A stretch of DNA of 64,000 nucleotides from Moritella sp. JT01. Lineage in GTDB: Bacteria > Pseudomonadota > Gammaproteobacteria > Enterobacterales > Moritellaceae. The notes under the pieces are model-generated. The model saw only the letters and a program-made list of their open reading frames with translations, made no database searches and was not told the origin of the DNA. Position 1 is the first letter of the stretch; each line of letters opens with the position of its first letter. The stretch covers positions 62,001-126,000 of the forward strand of contig NZ_LOCN01000018.1 in NCBI RefSeq assembly GCF_001574435.1. The letters are read 5' to 3'. Position numbers and translations under genes: made by a program. Below, one piece after another: positions 37,874 to 46,147 of this stretch.

Positions 37874-38614
37874 ATGAAAAAGATTTTGATAGCATCTGCT
37901 ATTTTAATGGCGGCACCTTTTTCAGCTCAAGCCAATACAGGTCTCGTCGGGGAAAACAAGGCCTTTGGTGGAGATGCAGAGCTAGGAGCAACGTTAACCA
38001 CAGGTAATACAGAAACGACCTCAATAAAAGGCCGTTTAGATATGAAGCACGAGCTGTATAATTGGGAAAATCAGTATTTGATTGAAGCTTTATACAAGGA
38101 GGATACAGGTGAAGTCACAGGCAAACGTTATTTCGGCCGGATCCAGGGCAACTATAAGTTATCCGATATAAGCTATATATTTGTGACCGCAAATCATGAG
38201 ATCGATCCTTTCACTGGTTTTAGCTCTACCTCAACGATTTCTTCTGGTTACGGTCATAAGTTTATTGATAATGGCAAGACTCAGCTTAATATTGAAGTCG
38301 GTCCTGGTTATAAATATAAACGTTTAGACAGTGAGAGTGCGGCTGAAGCCGGCTATGATACAGAAGACAGCTGGATTACGCATGGAGTAATGAACTTTGA
38401 AACTAAGATATCTAAAAGCTCTAAGTTTAAGCAGATGTTTGTTGTCGAGTATGGCGAAGGCTTCGAAGGGCGCTCTGAAACATCAATTACAGCAAATATT
38501 ATTGGCGCGTTAGCAATGAAATTTGCCGTTATTGTGCGTTATAACGATTCCCCTCTCGACGATAAAGAAAGCACAGATACTGAAACGAATATGACTCTGT
38601 TATATGCTTTCTAA
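37874..38614 (+). CDS. DUF481-family outer-membrane protein
   Basis: The 246-residue protein has a signal peptide (residues 1-20, ending AQA) and a predicted beta-barrel of alternating aromatic strands. GDAELGATLTTGNTETTSIKG and the final aromatic strand NMTLLYAF match DUF481 (YdiY-like salt-induced outer-membrane proteins). Function is not established for the family. It follows brnQ by about 80 bases and may be independent. A copy of the 63-bp hairpin repeat lies 67 bases after its stop. Confidence 0.85.
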   Translation: MKKILIASAILMAAPFSAQANTGLVGENKAFGGDAELGATLTTGNTETTSIKGRLDMKHELYNWENQYLIEALYKEDTGEVTGKRYFGRIQGNYKLSDISYIFVTANHEIDPFTGFSSTSTISSGYGHKFIDNGKTQLNIEVGPGYKYKRLDSESAAEAGYDTEDSWITHGVMNFETKISKSSKFKQMFVVEYGEGFEGRSETSITANIIGALAMKFAVIVRYNDSPLDDKESTDTETNMTLLYAF

Positions 38615-38680
38615 CCTCTTAGGGGTTTCAAGCTCCATATTCCAAACAAAGATTACTTACGATGAGAGTAGGATCGATGC

Positions 38681-38743
38681 CCTATTACTGAATATTGTGT
38701 AATGGTATAGATTAACGCCGTAGTTTAGGATTACGGCGTTAAT
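38681..38743 (+). repeat. Copy 2 of the ~63-bp gene-end repeat with hairpin
   Basis: It begins CCTATTACTGAATATTGTGT and continues TAATGGTATAGATTAACGCC, then a hairpin of AACGCCGTA and TTACGGCGTT arms. It differs from copy 1 (35973-36035) at only a few bases, mostly in the hairpin loop. It sits between the DUF481 gene and convergent elbB. Confidence 0.8.
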
Positions 38744-38777
38744 TATTTCCATCTATATCACACAATGGACACTTTAA

Positions 38778-39431
38778 TTACTGACTTAACGACACAACAG
38801 AATCAACTAGATTCTTAATCCCTTCTCTTGCTTCTAAAAGACTATTCGCAAGCATATAAGCTGGCGTTGTTACAACTCGATTCTCAATATCAATAGAAAC
38901 ACTCGTCACATCTTTCACTTCGTGTTTAGCGCCAAGTCCTTCAAGTGTTTTTGCTGTATCAGCATCATTACCTATCGTTAGGGTAATATCATCATATACT
39001 GCAGTCAGTAGCATTGGCGCTATACACATATAGCCAACAACTTTTTGTGCGTTTTTAAAGTCAGTGGCAACTTTAATGAACTCATTAATTGCTGAAAATT
39101 CTGCGCCTTTAATTGCAAAATCACTTAAATTTTTAGCTGCACCAAAACCACCTACAACGATTAACCCGTCAAAATCAACCGCATTTAATTCTGTAATGGG
39201 TTTTACATCACCCCTTGTAATTCTTGCCGACTCAACTAATACATTACGACTTTCATTAACCATCACTTCGCCAGTTAAGTGATTAACGACATGCATTTGT
39301 TCCATATCTGGTGCAAAGCACTGGTAAGTCGAACCAGACTCTTCAATAGATAATAAAGTTAAAACGGCTTCATTTATTTCTGAGCCATCATAAACACCTG
39401 AGCCAGATAAAATCACTGCTAATTTAGTCAT
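38778..39431 (-). CDS. elbB: ElbB-type glyoxalase (DJ-1/PfpI superfamily)
   Basis: The 217-residue protein is a DJ-1-like Rossmann protein with the ElbB motifs ILSGSGVYDGSEINEAV at the start, DGLIVVGGFGAAKNLSDFA, and the nucleophile Cys136 in VGYMCIAP. ElbB proteins have weak glyoxalase activity and a poorly defined link to isoprenoid synthesis. Length is as expected. The gene is transcribed alone, convergent with the DUF481 gene. Confidence 0.9.
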   Translation of the reverse strand: MTKLAVILSGSGVYDGSEINEAVLTLLSIEESGSTYQCFAPDMEQMHVVNHLTGEVMVNESRNVLVESARITRGDVKPITELNAVDFDGLIVVGGFGAAKNLSDFAIKGAEFSAINEFIKVATDFKNAQKVVGYMCIAPMLLTAVYDDITLTIGNDADTAKTLEGLGAKHEVKDVTSVSIDIENRVVTTPAYMLANSLLEAREGIKNLVDSVVSLSQ

Positions 39432-40143
39432 TATTTACTTCCTATGTATTTTAAAAAGGTGATACCTTCACGACAGATAAACCATACTTCGTTGATACTA
39501 TTGATTTTTAAATAAACCACAAGAAAAATAGCAATTTACCTTAACGAACCGTGCACCCTAACCCAAATTAATTAAAAATGGCGGGAAAATAACGACACAT
39601 GCTAGAACCACAGCTCATAAGCCGTAATGCCTCAAACGGAAAAGCATGCTTGAATTAATTCATTAACGCTTAACATTATTACACACACTATTAAATTTAT
39701 AATTCTCGTAGTGAATAATAAAGTCCTGCATTCATTGCAGGACTTTTTTATTATAAGGATTTACCTGCCAGACCGATCATTCTCCATTTATCAAATATTT
39801 CATCTGATAACCAAATATCTACTGCCCCCAAATTCTGAGTGAACTATTTTAGTTTGCATAGTCAGATTAATGATACCAACCAAGAGGTTGGAGGAGTTAT
39901 AAACCATTAAACGCGACAAAAAGTGATCACAAATACTTGGAACTCAGCTCAATCCAGTTTAATAAACCAATTTTAATGTAAATTTAAAATAAATATATCA
40001 TTCAAATAGTTAGTGGGTGTAGTGTTATTAACACCACGAAAAATAGAGTTTTTATATCGCACAACGATAATCAACGGTTAAGTTTCCAATGGCCTCAGGA
40101 AACTCTAGCCATTCACTATACGAGGCTACTAGAGGAATTTGAT
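39432..40143. other. Intergenic region between elbB and the pore-forming toxin genes
   Basis: About 710 bases without a supported protein gene. It holds a strong intrinsic terminator at 39721-39747 that no annotated gene needs, so a small RNA upstream of it (roughly 39550-39750, plus strand) is possible. The right part is AT-rich and ends in AGAGGA before the toxin ATG. Confidence 0.5.
39721..39747 (+). terminator. Orphan intrinsic terminator
   Basis: A perfect 10-bp stem (AAGTCCTGCA with TGCAGGACTT, 5-base loop) runs straight into TTTTTT. No plus-strand gene ends nearby, since elbB starts at 39431 on the other strand; it may end a small RNA. Confidence 0.7.
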
Positions 40144-41283
40144 ATGTCTAATCTCAATGTCGTAACAAGCAATCCAAGTGTCAAAAAAAGCAATCCAAGT
40201 GTCGCAGCAAGTCATATAGACAAAGCGAACAAAGGGCAATCAGCCCAGTCCCTCATCATCCAAACTTATGCGAATAGCGTTAACGAGCAACCAAGCGTCG
40301 ATTTTTCAGGTAATCAAAATTTAGCGCTCTACGAAAAACAAATTAATGATGGACTGGCAACAGCCCAGAGCCATGCAGCCAATTATTTAAACAATATACA
40401 ACCAAATATTATTAAGAACATAGCCAATATTGATAATTACTACACGCTACACAATGCAGTTCCAACAATATTGCCTGAAGGGTCAACAGAAGAGCAATGG
40501 GTAGAGCTCCTCACTGTACTCAAAGTGAAAGCGACAGAATACCAGAAAGATGCAAATGGGGTGAAAACATCACTGGAAGGATTAACCAAGGATCTGAGTC
40601 ATGATTCCCAATCTTTTTCAAAAACTGTCGGTAATCTTAATACCGCTGTTAACGGAGATAATGGTGTCTTAGCGTCAGATCAAAAACAATTGGATAATAT
40701 CCAAGGCAAAATAGATGGCGCAATTGCAGGTATCGCCGTGAGTGGTCTTACTATTGCTGGCGGTGTTTTTATGATCGTCGTTGGCGGTGTTGCTGACTTT
40801 GTTACGGCAGGAACAACCACCCCACTAGTGATTGGTGGTATCGGTATGGTAGCAGGAGGTATAGGTGGTGAGGTAGCGGCTGCTATCACATTGAAAAACC
40901 TGAATGATGAAAAAGCCCGATTATTAAGAGAAGAATCAATGCTTGAAGCAGAGGTTAAATTAGCCTCGGGAATTAGTAGTAGTTATCAAAGCCTAGTAAA
41001 CCAAGTGAACAATGCGGTTACTGCCGCAACTCAAATGAAAAATGCTTGGGAATCCCTAGCGAGTGATCTAGGCAGTATGATTAGTGATTTACAATTAGGG
41101 ATTATAAGTACTGGTATAGTGCGCGAAATGATGCTGACCGCAACTAACGGCATAATACAAATAGTACTTAAGGATATTGATACCATAAAAGGACAGATGG
41201 CTGGCGTAACCATTATAGTAGCCAAACCAGGGCAAACAGTCGGTGAAGCCATCGTTGAGGCTGCAGAAGCTCTCGCGGCATAA
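40144..41283 (+). CDS. Alpha-helical pore-forming toxin-like protein (ClyA/HBL/MakA type), component 1
   Basis: The 379-residue protein is almost wholly helical, rich in Gln, Asn, Ser and Ala, without a signal peptide. A hydrophobic, Gly-rich head lies at about 193-250 (GIAVSGLTIAGGVFMIVVGG ...), between two long amphipathic helical regions. This layout is that of the HBL/NHE/MakA/AhlB group of alpha-pore-forming toxins. MakA likewise lacks a signal peptide in Vibrio cholerae. A short Ser-Asn-Pro-Ser-Val repeat occurs at residues 9-20. A second protein of similar design follows 145 bases downstream, so a multi-component toxin is likely. Ribosome site AGAGGA is present. Confidence 0.7.
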   Translation: MSNLNVVTSNPSVKKSNPSVAASHIDKANKGQSAQSLIIQTYANSVNEQPSVDFSGNQNLALYEKQINDGLATAQSHAANYLNNIQPNIIKNIANIDNYYTLHNAVPTILPEGSTEEQWVELLTVLKVKATEYQKDANGVKTSLEGLTKDLSHDSQSFSKTVGNLNTAVNGDNGVLASDQKQLDNIQGKIDGAIAGIAVSGLTIAGGVFMIVVGGVADFVTAGTTTPLVIGGIGMVAGGIGGEVAAAITLKNLNDEKARLLREESMLEAEVKLASGISSSYQSLVNQVNNAVTAATQMKNAWESLASDLGSMISDLQLGIISTGIVREMMLTATNGIIQIVLKDIDTIKGQMAGVTIIVAKPGQTVGEAIVEAAEALAA

Positions 41284-41290
41284 ATAATTT

Positions 41291-41320
41291 AGCATGTTCC
41301 TACAAATGTAGGTGCATGCT
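41291..41320 (+). other. Hairpin between the two toxin genes
   Basis: AGCATG..CCTACA pairs with TGTAGG..GCATGCT with a two-base internal mismatch and tiny loop. No T-run follows, so it is more likely a processing or stabilising hairpin that sets the ratio of the two components than a full terminator. Confidence 0.5.
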
Positions 41321-41427
41321 AACTTCATCCGAATAATAAAAGTACATTCCCCCATACTTCATAAAATAATTCAAATTCCTATCGATCACGTGTTTTGTGG
41401 TGACCATAAAACACAGGAGGTTCACAA

Positions 41428-42231
41428 ATGAATGGTTATTTATCACAAGCAGTAACAAACTTGCAGGCTACTGAAAAACAGATCTCACACCTTTCTGGTT
41501 TGCCATCCGCTGCCCAGAAAATACAGGCAGAATCAATAACCCTTATTTCATCTATACTATCGACAGTTCAGACCACCCAACATACCATTCTTAGCTTTGT
41601 CAAAAAGTCCGTTCCCGAGCTAAATGAAATAGATGCCATGCTAGCGAACAATCAATCGTTATCAAGCATACAGACTGCAATAGAGAATGTTAAAAACGAA
41701 ACGATAACATTACAGTCCGACGTAAACGAAACGACTAACCAAATACAAACAGCGTCATTGCAAATACTTGGCTATTTTAATCGACTAGCAATCATCGAGT
41801 CTGACTTAACAACACAGATGTTTAAATTACAGGGCCAACGAGATTATGCTAAAGATAAAGAAGAGGCCATAAAGAAGAAGTATTATTATCTTCTCGCTTT
41901 AGGTCCTTTTGGTCTAATCGGTTTAGCAACTGCACTCGGATTATATTTAAAATGGAAATCTGATGTTAACGATTACGAAAGCCAAATCAATGCATTGAAC
42001 AATCAAATTCGCGCACTAAATACAATGCAATCAGCCAGTCAATTACTGGGCACAGACTTCCGTGGAGTAATGGGAAAAATATCAGGGGTAAAAAACGCCG
42101 TTGACTTTCTAAGCAGTGATATTCTAATAATTGAATCAAATTTGAATGACGATAGCATTTTTCTGATTATTGAACTCAAGATAAAAGCCGCCATTACAGA
42201 AGTACAGATGCTCGCAGTGGATGCCTCGTAA
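41428..42231 (+). CDS. Alpha-helical pore-forming toxin-like protein, component 2
   Basis: The 267-residue protein has long helical, Gln/Ser/Thr-rich flanks and a hydrophobic segment at about 152-174 (YYYLLALGPFGLIGLATALG), preceded by a very basic/acidic stretch. There is no signal peptide. This resembles the smaller subunits of tripartite alpha-pore toxins (MakE/AhlC-like) or a shortened HBL relative; the exact group cannot be told by eye. It has an excellent ribosome site (AGGAGG, 7 bases before ATG). The end of the gene (last codons and stop) coincides with the beginning of a degenerate tRNA-Gly-like sequence. Confidence 0.65.
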   Translation: MNGYLSQAVTNLQATEKQISHLSGLPSAAQKIQAESITLISSILSTVQTTQHTILSFVKKSVPELNEIDAMLANNQSLSSIQTAIENVKNETITLQSDVNETTNQIQTASLQILGYFNRLAIIESDLTTQMFKLQGQRDYAKDKEEAIKKKYYYLLALGPFGLIGLATALGLYLKWKSDVNDYESQINALNNQIRALNTMQSASQLLGTDFRGVMGKISGVKNAVDFLSSDILIIESNLNDDSIFLIIELKIKAAITEVQMLAVDAS

Positions 42232-42293
42232 GGTATTTATCGTCAGCTTACCTAGTTTAGACGCTTGGTTCGAATCTAGGCTGCTAACTCCGA
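42217..42293 (+). pseudogene. Degenerate tRNA-Gly-like sequence
   Basis: From about 42241 the sequence CGTCAGCTTACCTAGTTTAG with GGTTCGAATCTAGGCTGC lines up with the tRNA-Gly-like copies at 48215, 48471 and 51675. The D-arm and acceptor parts are eroded and the 5' part overlaps the toxin gene stop. The 3' end reads TCCGA instead of TCCA. It cannot fold a full acceptor stem, so it is taken as a relic. Confidence 0.6.
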
Positions 42294-42296
42294 ACA

Positions 42297-42323
42297 TTAA
42301 AGCTACTCATAGAGTAGCTTTAA
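42297..42323. terminator. Hairpin following the tRNA-like relic
   Basis: A perfect 12-bp inverted repeat (TTAAAGCTACTC, loop ATA, GAGTAGCTTTAA). The same hairpin follows the other tRNA-Gly-like copies. Here it lies between convergent genes and could end both transcripts. Confidence 0.65.
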
Positions 42324-42369
42324 TGTATCCACCAGCTTATCTTTATTCAGTTTTACCCACAGAATAGGT

Positions 42370-43293
42370 TCAAACAAATCTCGCTTTAAATGCCGACGGA
42401 CTTAACCCAATCATGGTCATAAACACTTTACGGAAACTATTTACATCATCGTATCCTATATTTAGAGCAATCTGCTCAAAGCTTTGAGTTGTAGACTCTA
42501 GTAGTTCACATGCTTTTTGGACTCTCACTTTTTGAATATATTTAATCGGCTTTAAGCTTGTGGCATTGGTAAATTGACGTAGAAATGTTCGCTCAGTCAT
42601 ACAGGCTAAACCGGCTAGCAAAGAAATATTTAATGATTGGTTATAGTTTGCTTGAATATAGTGCTGAACTTGTAGTATTCGTTGATTTCCATGATTAAAT
42701 TTTGGCGTAAAGCTACCATAATAACGCTGTTCTCTCTTCCCTGTATCTACAATAAGATATTTCCCAAGTGTTCGCATTATGTGTGGCCGAGTAAATTGTG
42801 CCACTATCTCTAATCCTAAATCAATCCATGACATAAGACCGCCCGCCGTTATTATGTCTCCATCATTAATAAGCAAGCTCTCGACGTTAAGAGATATTTT
42901 AGGGTACAGAGAATTAAATTCTTCGGCTAACTGCCAGTGTGTCGTCGCAGGTCTGTTATCTAGCAAGCCAGTTTTGGCCAGTATAAATGCCCCAGCACAA
43001 GCACTGCATAATATCGCGCCCTTATTGTGGGCATCATGCAGAAATTGCAATACTTCTGGTTTAGGCGCACGGTAATAATGACCATCCAAATTAGGAGGCA
43101 GGATCACAATATCACTTTGGCTATTACGACTTAACTCGCTATCAGACTGAACAACACTCACAGTAAATTGCATATCAAACTGACTATCTATGATTATCTT
43201 ATTCGCGATTAAAAACAGTTCTTTAAAACCCTGAACTGCACTCTGCAATGCATTTGGGTAGTCGATAATTACAATATGGATACTACTTGTCAC
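42370..43293 (-). CDS. GlxA-family regulator (DJ-1/PfpI domain plus AraC HTH)
   Basis: The 307-residue protein has an N-terminal DJ-1/PfpI-like domain with GAILCSACAGAFILAKTGLL (the nucleophile-elbow region) and a C-terminal AraC helix-turn-helix pair (ISLLAGLACMTERTFLRQF and FEQIALNIGYDDVNSFRKVF). This is the GlxA/FtrA/CdhR architecture. It is divergent from an isochorismatase-type hydrolase gene with about 100 bases between, so it likely controls that gene. Confidence 0.9.
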   Translation of the reverse strand: MTSSIHIVIIDYPNALQSAVQGFKELFLIANKIIIDSQFDMQFTVSVVQSDSELSRNSQSDIVILPPNLDGHYYRAPKPEVLQFLHDAHNKGAILCSACAGAFILAKTGLLDNRPATTHWQLAEEFNSLYPKISLNVESLLINDGDIITAGGLMSWIDLGLEIVAQFTRPHIMRTLGKYLIVDTGKREQRYYGSFTPKFNHGNQRILQVQHYIQANYNQSLNISLLAGLACMTERTFLRQFTNATSLKPIKYIQKVRVQKACELLESTTQSFEQIALNIGYDDVNSFRKVFMTMIGLSPSAFKARFV

Positions 43294-43392
43294 TTTTGCC
43301 CTGCTTTATGGCAATAACGCCATAGGTGTCGTTGATTTATATTTTGCATAATAGCCTTAACAAAACGTCGAAACAACACAAGAGAGCTTATT

Positions 43393-43956
43393 ATGTCTAA
43401 CACAGCATTATTATTAATTGATTTTCAAAATGACTATTACTCAACATATGCAGATGCAAAATGGGCGCTATCAGGTACTGAAACTGCAGCATCTAATGCC
43501 GCGACATTATTAGCAGCATTCCGTAAACAAAGCTTGCCTGTCATTCATGTCCGTCATGAGTTTCCTTCAAATGATGCACCCTTTTTTCTACCAGAATCTG
43601 AAGGTGCAAAAATTCATACGAGTGTCGCGCCAATAAAAGGTGAACCCGTAATTTTGAAGCATCAAATAAACAGTTTTCGTGACACTGAATTAAATAATAT
43701 CTTGAAAGAACTTAACGTTGAAAAGCTGATTATTGTAGGTGCAATGAGTCATATGTGTATCGATGCTGTGACCCGTGCGGCTGTTGATTTCGGATATGAA
43801 TGTCATGTCGCTCATGATGCTTGTGCAACACTGGATCTTGAATTTAATGGTGTCACCGTCCCTGCTATTCATGTTCATAGTGCATTTATGGCGGCGTTGA
43901 ATTTTGGTTACTGTAACGTGGACAGTACAGATAAATTACTCGACTTAGTTCGTTAA
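43393..43956 (+). CDS. Isochorismatase-family cysteine hydrolase
   Basis: The 187-residue protein has the catalytic triad of the family: Asp10 (LLIDFQNDY), Lys89 (VILKHQINSF) and Cys122 (SHMCIDAVTRAA). The cis-peptide before the Cys fits VGAMSHMC. Such enzymes cleave amides or vinyl ethers, for example nicotinamide or biuret; the substrate here is unknown. Divergent regulation by the GlxA-type gene is likely. A strong 12-bp hairpin follows at 44010. Confidence 0.9.
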   Translation: MSNTALLLIDFQNDYYSTYADAKWALSGTETAASNAATLLAAFRKQSLPVIHVRHEFPSNDAPFFLPESEGAKIHTSVAPIKGEPVILKHQINSFRDTELNNILKELNVEKLIIVGAMSHMCIDAVTRAAVDFGYECHVAHDACATLDLEFNGVTVPAIHVHSAFMAALNFGYCNVDSTDKLLDLVR

Positions 43957-44009
43957 TATATAGAGGGAAGATAATTGCGAGCAAGACTGCTGGAGGCTTT
44001 CAAGATTCC

Positions 44010-44046
44010 AAGGTAAGATATTTTAGCAATTAAGATATCTTACCTT
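44010..44046 (+). terminator. Hairpin after the isochorismatase gene
   Basis: Perfect 12-bp stem AAGGTAAGATAT with ATATCTTACCTT and a 13-base loop. There is no T-run directly after it, so termination may be partial. Confidence 0.5.
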
Positions 44047-44149
44047 CTGGTATTTAAAAAAAAGAGTTCTTTCGAAAATAATCTCGTGATATTTATTTTA
44101 AGTAAGAGATAATCAAGATGACCAATTTTTATGGATAGGAAGTCTTATA

Positions 44150-44743
44150 GTGGTGATAAAAATCGAACCGAATGATTTAAATAAACAGTGTGGTAAAGGA
44201 AACGTGTTATACCAATCTAAAGGTATCACCTACTGTGAAAAAGAAAGTGTCTTTCTCAATAAATTTAATGTTGATGGTATTGCTAGAGTACCATTCGATG
44301 AATTTATCACTATCCCTCAATACAAATTAGCGCATACAGCAGCAACTATTCCAGCGAATAAAAAAGAATTCTTACGCTTTAATATGGGAGTAAACAATTC
44401 TATCGTCGGTGGAAAATATTTAGTCATGCCTATCATGAAATCTGGCAGTGATAGTACTAAAACAGGGTATATTGCACCTTTATTATCAATTGATGAAGCC
44501 ATGGTTTACAAGGTTAATAATATCACAAACCATATCAGCTATAACGACTTGCCCAAGATGGTATCAAGCGGAAAATTAAACTTTCAATCTTGTGTATCAG
44601 GAATCTTTGATATAGCGAGCTTACAACACTCAATTGTAGATCAACGTTATGCCATCAGTCGGCCAGATCTGACACGCGCACAAAGGGTATCAGCAGGTGT
44701 TGCTATTACTTCTCTTAGTCTGATTAATTTTATCGCCATCTAG
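44150..44743 (+). CDS. Hypothetical protein
   Basis: This 197-residue protein is not recognised. It begins with tandem GTG codons (44150, 44153) preceded by AGGAAG at good spacing. No signal peptide is present; Cys residues occur in KQCGKGNVLY and ITYCEKES near the N-terminus. The C-terminal 25 residues are hydrophobic (VAITSLSLINFIAI), which could be a tail anchor or membrane-active end. It stands alone between an isochorismatase gene and a GFA-type gene. The convergent hairpin at 44790 probably ends it. Confidence 0.55.
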   Translation: MVIKIEPNDLNKQCGKGNVLYQSKGITYCEKESVFLNKFNVDGIARVPFDEFITIPQYKLAHTAATIPANKKEFLRFNMGVNNSIVGGKYLVMPIMKSGSDSTKTGYIAPLLSIDEAMVYKVNNITNHISYNDLPKMVSSGKLNFQSCVSGIFDIASLQHSIVDQRYAISRPDLTRAQRVSAGVAITSLSLINFIAI

Positions 44744-44789
44744 TCAAATGATAGGCATTAGGTTCTATCATATCTTGTCATTATTAACA

Positions 44790-44834
44790 AAGAATGAACG
44801 TAATCCGATCTCTTACGTCCATTCTTGGCTTTTG
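44790..44834. terminator. Terminator between convergent genes
   Basis: AAGAATGAACGTAA (44790-44803) pairs with TTACGTCCATTCTT (44813-44826) with one mismatch, then GGCTTTTGTT follows on the plus strand. Confidence 0.65.
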
Positions 44835-44851
44835 TTAACGACGACCGATTG

Positions 44852-45268
44852 CTATGGCTGCTTATTAAAGGTTTTTACACCCTCAGGTATTTCAAACCAC
44901 TCTTGTTTCTCACTAACCCAAACATGAATAGTTGGCTTTATAATTCTTGTATCAGATAAATTGCTTGGCTTAAGTTTTAACTTATCAGGTTCATTAGGGT
45001 TAAAGTGATAAATTCTATTTCCACATGAAGGACAAAATTTTGCACCATTCACTTCACCACTATCTGCAACACGGTTCCAATCCTTCATTGCACCTTTAAA
45101 TTTCACACTATCTGTATTAACGATTGCTGTGATACTGAATGCACTAGTAGACAGTTTTTGGCATTCTTTACAATGACAAGCAGCAACCATCAAAGGTGCC
45201 TCAAGAAGCTCGTAGGTTACTTGCCCGCATTGGCAAGATCCTTTGATAGGGTATTTTATATTGCTCAT
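44852..45268 (-). CDS. GFA-family zinc protein (Mss4-like fold)
   Basis: The protein of 138 residues has the family's Cys pairs: GSCQCGQVTY at the N-terminus, ACHCKECQKLS, and FCPSCGNRIYHF near the middle, which bind two Zn. This is the GFA/CENP-V family, named for glutathione-dependent formaldehyde activation, but most members have unknown substrates. I start at ATG 45268 (MSNIKYPIKGS), which matches relatives; the open frame runs 12 codons further upstream. Confidence 0.88.
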   Translation of the reverse strand: MSNIKYPIKGSCQCGQVTYELLEAPLMVAACHCKECQKLSTSAFSITAIVNTDSVKFKGAMKDWNRVADSGEVNGAKFCPSCGNRIYHFNPNEPDKLKLKPSNLSDTRIIKPTIHVWVSEKQEWFEIPEGVKTFNKQP

Positions 45269-45376
45269 AATCCACTCTGATATGTAGGAAAGCGAATACC
45301 CCAATAAGGGGCTGATTATAGTTGGCTAACATTTATAGCGCAGCGAGACGCACCAACGGTTATGCGACACAGACTC

Positions 45377-45676
45377 TTATTTTAATATGCAACGTTTGAT
45401 ATTTTCAAAACCTTCACCAACCATCGTAGGAATAAATTCAGTCACTTCATAGTTGGCCAAACCTGCAATGTGAAATGGATCTTCACTTAACATTGCATCC
45501 AACGTTTCTCGGTTCGAAACATTCGCTAAGATAATGCCACCTGTTCGGGGTACTTTCCTACCTGATGCAATGAATTTACCAAGTGAATAGTACTTTTCAA
45601 GATAAGCCACATGTTGCTCAATATATTGATCAACTTTTTCCAGTTCGACCTTATAGGTCAAAGATACAATAAACAC
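45377..45676 (-). CDS. YciI-like protein
   Basis: The 99-residue protein is a ferredoxin-like dimer-fold protein with the YciI pattern: His in IEQHVAYLEKYYSLGKFIASGR and Asp in SEDPFHIAGLANYEV. Some relatives are enzymes in aromatic degradation; most are uncharacterised. GTG 45676 is preceded by AGGAG at about 7 bases and gives the normal N-terminus (MFIVSLTYK); an upstream ATG at 45700 lacks this support. Confidence 0.85.
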   Translation of the reverse strand: MFIVSLTYKVELEKVDQYIEQHVAYLEKYYSLGKFIASGRKVPRTGGIILANVSNRETLDAMLSEDPFHIAGLANYEVTEFIPTMVGEGFENIKRCILK

Positions 45677-46147
45677 CAAACACTCCTTTACATGTAACAT
45701 TTGTATAGTAGGACATTTCGATTTCCAAAACCGATTCAGAGAATAATATGCGATCCTATTATTTACTTTTAAGTCCTGTTTATTATCGACAAAGACAAAT
45801 ATACAATTGATTCTATTATCATTTTAGTTTTTGGCAAGGAGAATAAAGACTTTTCTGATAAACCGTGATTAAGCTTATGCATTAGGGATCTTTGATATAG
45901 CGCGTGAACGAGGAACATCCACCCACTCTTAATCAATTAAAATACCCAAATAAGATCTTAACTCAATTAATAACACTCAAAATAAGATAAAACTCATTCA
46001 ATCTCGATCTCTCTCTGTCAATAACTAGTACTAATCGGTATAAAAACCCATAAGTTGATAATGATAACTATTTAGATTTAAGCGTGCGCTATTATGAATA
46101 TGTTCTGGGAGAAGAACTTAAATTTATCATTCAACAAAGGATTAACA
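45677..46147. other. Intergenic region upstream of a small secreted protein
   Basis: About 470 AT-rich bases. Besides a weak Fur-like site at 46056-46070, I see no RNA gene, repeat or promoter that stands out. Confidence 0.4.
46056..46070 (+). promoter_or_regulatory. Weak Fur-like site
   Basis: TGATAATGATAACTA matches the left arm of the 7-1-7 Fur box fully and the right arm at about four of seven positions. It lies some 80 bases before the ATG at 46148. Confidence 0.3.

Noticed and set aside
44603-45910. Shared 16-base GATCTTTGATATAGCG-like stretch at about 44608 and 45887
   Set aside because: Short match within AT-rich sequence, no longer flanking similarity; likely chance or a tiny fragment of no annotated value.
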